Made by a program: the position numbers and the translations under genes. Below are positions 5,113 to 7,254 of a stretch of 7,254 nucleotides of DNA, piece after piece. Under the pieces are notes generated by a model, which worked only from the letters and a program-made list of their open reading frames with translations, searched no databases and was not told where the DNA came from. Each line of letters starts with the position of its first letter. The first letter of the stretch is position 1. The DNA is from JAWWAH01 sp033721415 (GTDB taxonomy: Bacteria > Patescibacteriota > Minisyncoccia > Spechtbacterales > 2-12-FULL-38-22), in NCBI GenBank assembly GCA_033721415.1, contig JAWWAH010000048.1:1-7254 (forward strand), in the 5' to 3' direction.

Positions 5113-5229
5113 ATCTAAGCGAAGCTGGACGCCTGGACGCTATATATTTTTGAGGTTGAGGTATATATATGCTCTGGATGGCCATTTAAAGGCTCCACGG
5201 TAAGAAGTTGAGAAACCCTAGAATAATCC
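5113..5229 (+). other. Unexplained 117-bp segment between two terminators
   Basis: A second terminator (5230-5256) follows the dehydrogenase terminator, so something transcribed may lie between them. Visible features are an exact tandem octamer CTGGACGC (5125-5140), two GAGG runs (5152-5161), a six-codon frame MLWMAI (5169-5189, TAA) behind the second GAGG, and a small hairpin with GGCC paired to GGCT (5181-5184 and 5192-5195 or nearby). I find no convincing promoter. A small RNA, a leader peptide, or simply a back-up terminator for readthrough would all fit. Confidence 0.35.
5125..5140 (+). repeat. Tandem direct repeat, two copies of CTGGACGC
   Basis: Two adjoining exact 8-bp copies. GCTGGACG, part of this repeat, also occurs at the -35 region of the 3575 promoter (3517-3524). 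Confidence 0.6.
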
Positions 5230-5256
5230 AACCACCCAAATATGGGTGGTTTTTTT
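5230..5256 (+). terminator. Second strong terminator downstream of the dehydrogenase
   Basis: AACCACCCA (5230-5238) pairs perfectly with TGGGTGGTT (5243-5251) around a four-base loop, followed by a run of seven T (5250-5256). It works on the plus strand only; the minus strand lacks a T tail. Confidence 0.9.
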
Positions 5257-5292
5257 AACTTTATTTAGAATACTTTATTCTAAATTTAATTC

Positions 5293-5321
5293 TAGACAAT
5301 AGAATTTATTTGCCTTACAAT
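5293..5321 (+). promoter_or_regulatory. Promoter of the 5352 gene
   Basis: TAGACA (5293-5298), 17 bases, TACAAT (5316-5321) is the best -35/-10 pair in the window, one mismatch from consensus in each box. Transcription should start near 5328, downstream of the TTG at 5310 and upstream of the ATG at 5352. Confidence 0.8.
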
Positions 5322-5335
5322 GGTTTTAGCTCATT

Positions 5336-5343
5336 AAGAAAGG
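5336..5343 (+). promoter_or_regulatory. Ribosome-binding site deciding the start at 5352
   Basis: AAGAAAGG lies eight bases before the ATG at 5352. Together with the promoter it rules out the longer frame from TTG 5310, which has no ribosome-binding site and would begin upstream of the expected transcript start. Confidence 0.75.
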
Positions 5344-5351
5344 CTGAAACA

Positions 5352-6092
5352 ATGCTTAAAGAAGTCTTGCAAGTGATTTTGCTATGGACTATTGTGGTGG
5401 TATCATTGGCTTTATTGGTTTCTTATCTACGTAGAGGTATTGATAACTACGTGGAAAAATTAAAAAAAAGAGAAAATAAAATTGCAATATATGGAGATGC
5501 TTATAGTGTCTTAAGAGAAGACTTAATAACACCGCAGGAAGTTGAAGAAAAAACAGGTTTGAAATATGCTCCAGACCAACTAGCGAGCTTGCTTGCCTCA
5601 CTCCCTGATTTAGACACTCTCGAGTGGTTGCATAAAAATGATTTTAGCATCGTAGCGGGTCCACCCGAAAAAATGAATCTTAGAGGTATTTATAACCTAA
5701 AACCCAATAACCGCTATTTCCATCCCTGGGAAGGTTTAGAAACTTCTCGGGCTCTAGATTGCAAAGATTCAGTTAACCCAGGATGGCTAATTATTAGTAA
5801 AAAGCTTACTTCAGAAACATACGAACATGGAAATGTTCCCAATATAGCAGAATATGTTTGGTTTTTGAACATGTACCAGAGGGTAAGAGGAAAAACCCTA
5901 TTAGCTCCTTTCGAGCGCGCTATAACATCATCTAAGTATTCCATAAAAAGTAGACTTTATAGAAAAAAGTATGGTTTTATAGGATGTTACTTCACCCACA
6001 AGGAGAAGCTTATCTTGATTCGCTTAGGACAAGCTCAAAAAGAAGATATCCCACCATGGGCACACTTAACTACTAGCAAGCCGAATCTTTGA
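5352..6092 (+). CDS. Membrane-anchored hypothetical protein with conserved-looking core (246 aa)
   Basis: The frame is open upstream to TTG 5310, but the promoter at 5293-5321 and the Shine-Dalgarno at 5336-5343 place the start at this ATG. Residues 5-26 form one membrane helix (VLQVILLWTIVVVSLALLVSYL). RRG and a short charged helix (30-42) follow, so the bulk is probably cytoplasmic. Residues 57-95 are helical (EDLITPQEVEEKTGLKY, LASLLASLPDLDTLEWL). The core holds NPGWLIISKK (142-151) and VPNIAEYVWFLNMYQRVRGKTLL (162-184, longest hydrophobic-aromatic block). I associate that core loosely with uncharacterised proteins of Patescibacteria, from memory and unchecked. The tail repeats basic and aromatic residues (RLYRKKYGF). 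The gene stops with TGA directly followed by TAA, then a strong terminator. No enzyme motif is recognised. Confidence 0.8.
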   Translation: MLKEVLQVILLWTIVVVSLALLVSYLRRGIDNYVEKLKKRENKIAIYGDAYSVLREDLITPQEVEEKTGLKYAPDQLASLLASLPDLDTLEWLHKNDFSIVAGPPEKMNLRGIYNLKPNNRYFHPWEGLETSRALDCKDSVNPGWLIISKKLTSETYEHGNVPNIAEYVWFLNMYQRVRGKTLLAPFERAITSSKYSIKSRLYRKKYGFIGCYFTHKEKLILIRLGQAQKEDIPPWAHLTTSKPNL

Positions 6093-6110
6093 TAAAAAGT
6101 AAGTTTAAAG

Positions 6111-6135
6111 AACCGCCTCTACGCAGGCGGTTTTT
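6111..6135 (+). terminator. Rho-independent terminator after the 5352 gene
   Basis: AACCGCCT (6111-6118) pairs with AGGCGGTT (6125-6132) around a six-base loop, followed by T to 6135. The stem arms are identical to those of the 1986 terminator. Confidence 0.92.
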
Positions 6136-6176
6136 ATGTGTAAAAATTTATATTGCCACGAACTCTACAGAAAAAT

Positions 6177-6220
6177 ATACCACCACTTACATTGACTATA
6201 AGATATATTTATGGTATTTT
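6177..6220 (+). promoter_or_regulatory. Promoter of the acyl-CoA dehydrogenase, twin of the 3169 promoter
   Basis: ACCACCACTTA (6179-6189), -35 TTGACT (6192-6197), a 17-base spacer ending TGG and -10 TATTTT (6215-6220). ATACCA (6177-6182) and TGGTAT (6212-6217) are inverted arms bracketing the promoter, 35 bases apart. Transcription should start near 6227, about 20 bases before the ATG. Confidence 0.8.
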
Positions 6221-6247
6221 TTGGGTAGATCCTTGAAAGGAGAAACC

Positions 6248-7254
6248 ATGACAAAACCCATCTTTCAAATAACAGAGACCGAAGAAGGTCTTAGAAAGAT
6301 GATGGCAGAGTTTGGTGAAAATGAGCTTGTCCCGCTAAGTAAAAGCCTTGCTACAACTCATGAATTTTGCGCAGAAACTTATTGGCAAATCAGAAGACAA
6401 CTAGGAGCTCTTGGTGTTCTAGTTATGGATATACCTTCCGAATATGGTGGAGCAGATGCACCTGGCATATTGGCATGTGTCCCAGCAGAAGAAGTTGCTG
6501 CTATTGATTTTGGCTTTTCCCACCAGTGGGTCCCAGCATCACTAGTTATCCCAACAATTTTTTACTACGGAACCGAAGAACAAAAAAAGAAGTGGCTGCC
6601 AGGACTTGCTTCTGGAGAAATGTTCGGCGCTTACTGCCAGACAGAGCCAGATGCAGGAAGTGATGTTTCTTCTATCAGATGTTGGGCTGAACAAGATGAA
6701 AATGGCGACTACATACTTACTGGGAATACTAGCAAAATATTTGTAAGCATGGGCGCAACAGATCAAAGCACTCCTGCTGATGTTTTGCTCGTAATGGCAA
6801 AAACATCAAGAGAAGGTTCGCCCCATAAAAGCCTTTCCATGCTTTTGGTAGACGGAAAAGAAGCATTTCAAAATGGACAGCTAGTTGTATCTAAATTTGA
6901 AGAAAAAATAGGCGCACATCAGACATCTACCGTTGAACTTAATTTTAATAATTGCAAGGCAGAGCTAATTGGAGAGCCAAACAAAGGTTTCCCAATTGCT
7001 ATGAATGCACTTACGGCATCTCGTGTTGGTGTAGCTGTACAGGCTACTGGTATTGCAAAGGGTGCTTATAGAATTGCTGAAAAGTATGCAACTGAGCAAA
7101 GAACTCAGTTTGATAGGTTTATCGCTGATCTTTCCGCTCCTGCTAAATACCTGGAAGAAATGCGCGCAAAGATTATGATTTCCGATTTGCTTTCACGTAG
7201 AGCTATAACCAGAAAGGAGCAGTGTCCCCATAAAAGGGGGGTTGATATAGTATA
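6248..7254 (+). CDS. Acyl-CoA dehydrogenase family flavoenzyme (3' partial)
   Basis: These FAD enzymes oxidise the alpha-beta bond of an acyl-CoA to the 2-enoyl-CoA and pass electrons to electron-transfer flavoprotein. The frame is open to the right edge (335 codons). Seen in order: an N-terminal helical domain with LGALGVLVMDIPSEYGGAD (52-70); YGTEEQKKKWLPGLASGE (107-124); the flavin/substrate signature AYCQTEPDAGSD (128-139); the beta-domain EEKIGAHQTSTVELNFNNC (218-236); GEPNKGFPIAMNALTASRVGVA (242-263); and RTQF (285-288), the Arg/Gln/Phe block that contacts FAD. After RTQF the usual Gly is Asp289, as in the longer members of the family, which often exceed 500 residues. The catalytic Glu, expected near the C-terminus, is off the window. 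AAAGGAG lies five bases before the ATG. Substrate chain length cannot be read. Confidence 0.93.
   Translation, partial: MTKPIFQITETEEGLRKMMAEFGENELVPLSKSLATTHEFCAETYWQIRRQLGALGVLVMDIPSEYGGADAPGILACVPAEEVAAIDFGFSHQWVPASLVIPTIFYYGTEEQKKKWLPGLASGEMFGAYCQTEPDAGSDVSSIRCWAEQDENGDYILTGNTSKIFVSMGATDQSTPADVLLVMAKTSREGSPHKSLSMLLVDGKEAFQNGQLVVSKFEEKIGAHQTSTVELNFNNCKAELIGEPNKGFPIAMNALTASRVGVAVQATGIAKGAYRIAEKYATEQRTQFDRFIADLSAPAKYLEEMRAKIMISDLLSRRAITRKEQCPHKRGVDIV

Noticed and set aside
6090..6095. Possible TGA recoding (as in some Gracilibacteria)
   Set aside because: The only terminal TGA is directly followed by TAA, and no other coding frame contains in-frame TGA, so the standard reading holds.
7226..7241. 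CCCC/GGGG hairpin near the right edge as a terminator or frameshift site
   Set aside because: It lies inside the open acyl-CoA dehydrogenase frame, lacks a T tail, and the frame stays open to the edge.

Overview
The window looks like a low-GC bacterial chromosome from a compact genome. It has short intergenic gaps, many small uncharacterised proteins and standard stop codons. I found no CRISPR array, tRNA, rRNA, insertion sequence or phage module. Taxonomy is a weak inference. The run of small hypothetical genes, an MscL ending in a CxxC/CxxC ribbon, and an uncharacterised protein with a conserved-looking core that I loosely associate with Patescibacteria (CPR) make such a lineage plausible, but nothing here proves it. 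A full-length leucine-type amino-acid dehydrogenase and an acyl-CoA dehydrogenase would be notable in that setting.

Layout, left to right. 1-543 is the C-terminal part of a HAD-superfamily hydrolase cut by the window edge. 596-1171 encodes a four-helix membrane protein. 1271-1609 and 1714-1959 encode two small, probably soluble proteins, the second with a Cys/His cluster. 2110-2607 encodes a divergent phosphatidylglycerophosphatase A (pgpA). On the minus strand, 2666-3079 encodes the mechanosensitive channel MscL, convergent with pgpA across a shared two-way terminator. 3243-3338 is a 31-residue membrane microprotein gene. 3575-3871 encodes a small membrane-anchored protein. 3981-5072 encodes a leucine/valine-type amino-acid dehydrogenase. 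5352-6092 encodes a membrane-anchored hypothetical protein. 6248 to the right edge is an acyl-CoA dehydrogenase cut by the window end.

Almost every gene is its own transcription unit: nine rho-independent terminators separate eleven genes, and promoters can be read in front of most of them. Two start modes appear. Several membrane-protein genes (596, 2110 and probably mscL) have the -10 box 6-9 bases before the ATG and no Shine-Dalgarno, so their mRNAs are probably leaderless. Most genes for soluble proteins, and the microprotein, carry strong Shine-Dalgarno sequences.

The most interesting signal is regulatory. The promoters of the microprotein (3169-3210) and the acyl-CoA dehydrogenase (6179-6220) match at 33 of 42 positions without gaps, including an identical 11-bp block just upstream of the -35. 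This suggests shared control. The amino-acid dehydrogenase has a separate inverted repeat over its promoter. Amino-acid deamination and acyl-CoA oxidation could be steps of one branched-chain catabolic route, but the genes are not in an operon and that link is inference.
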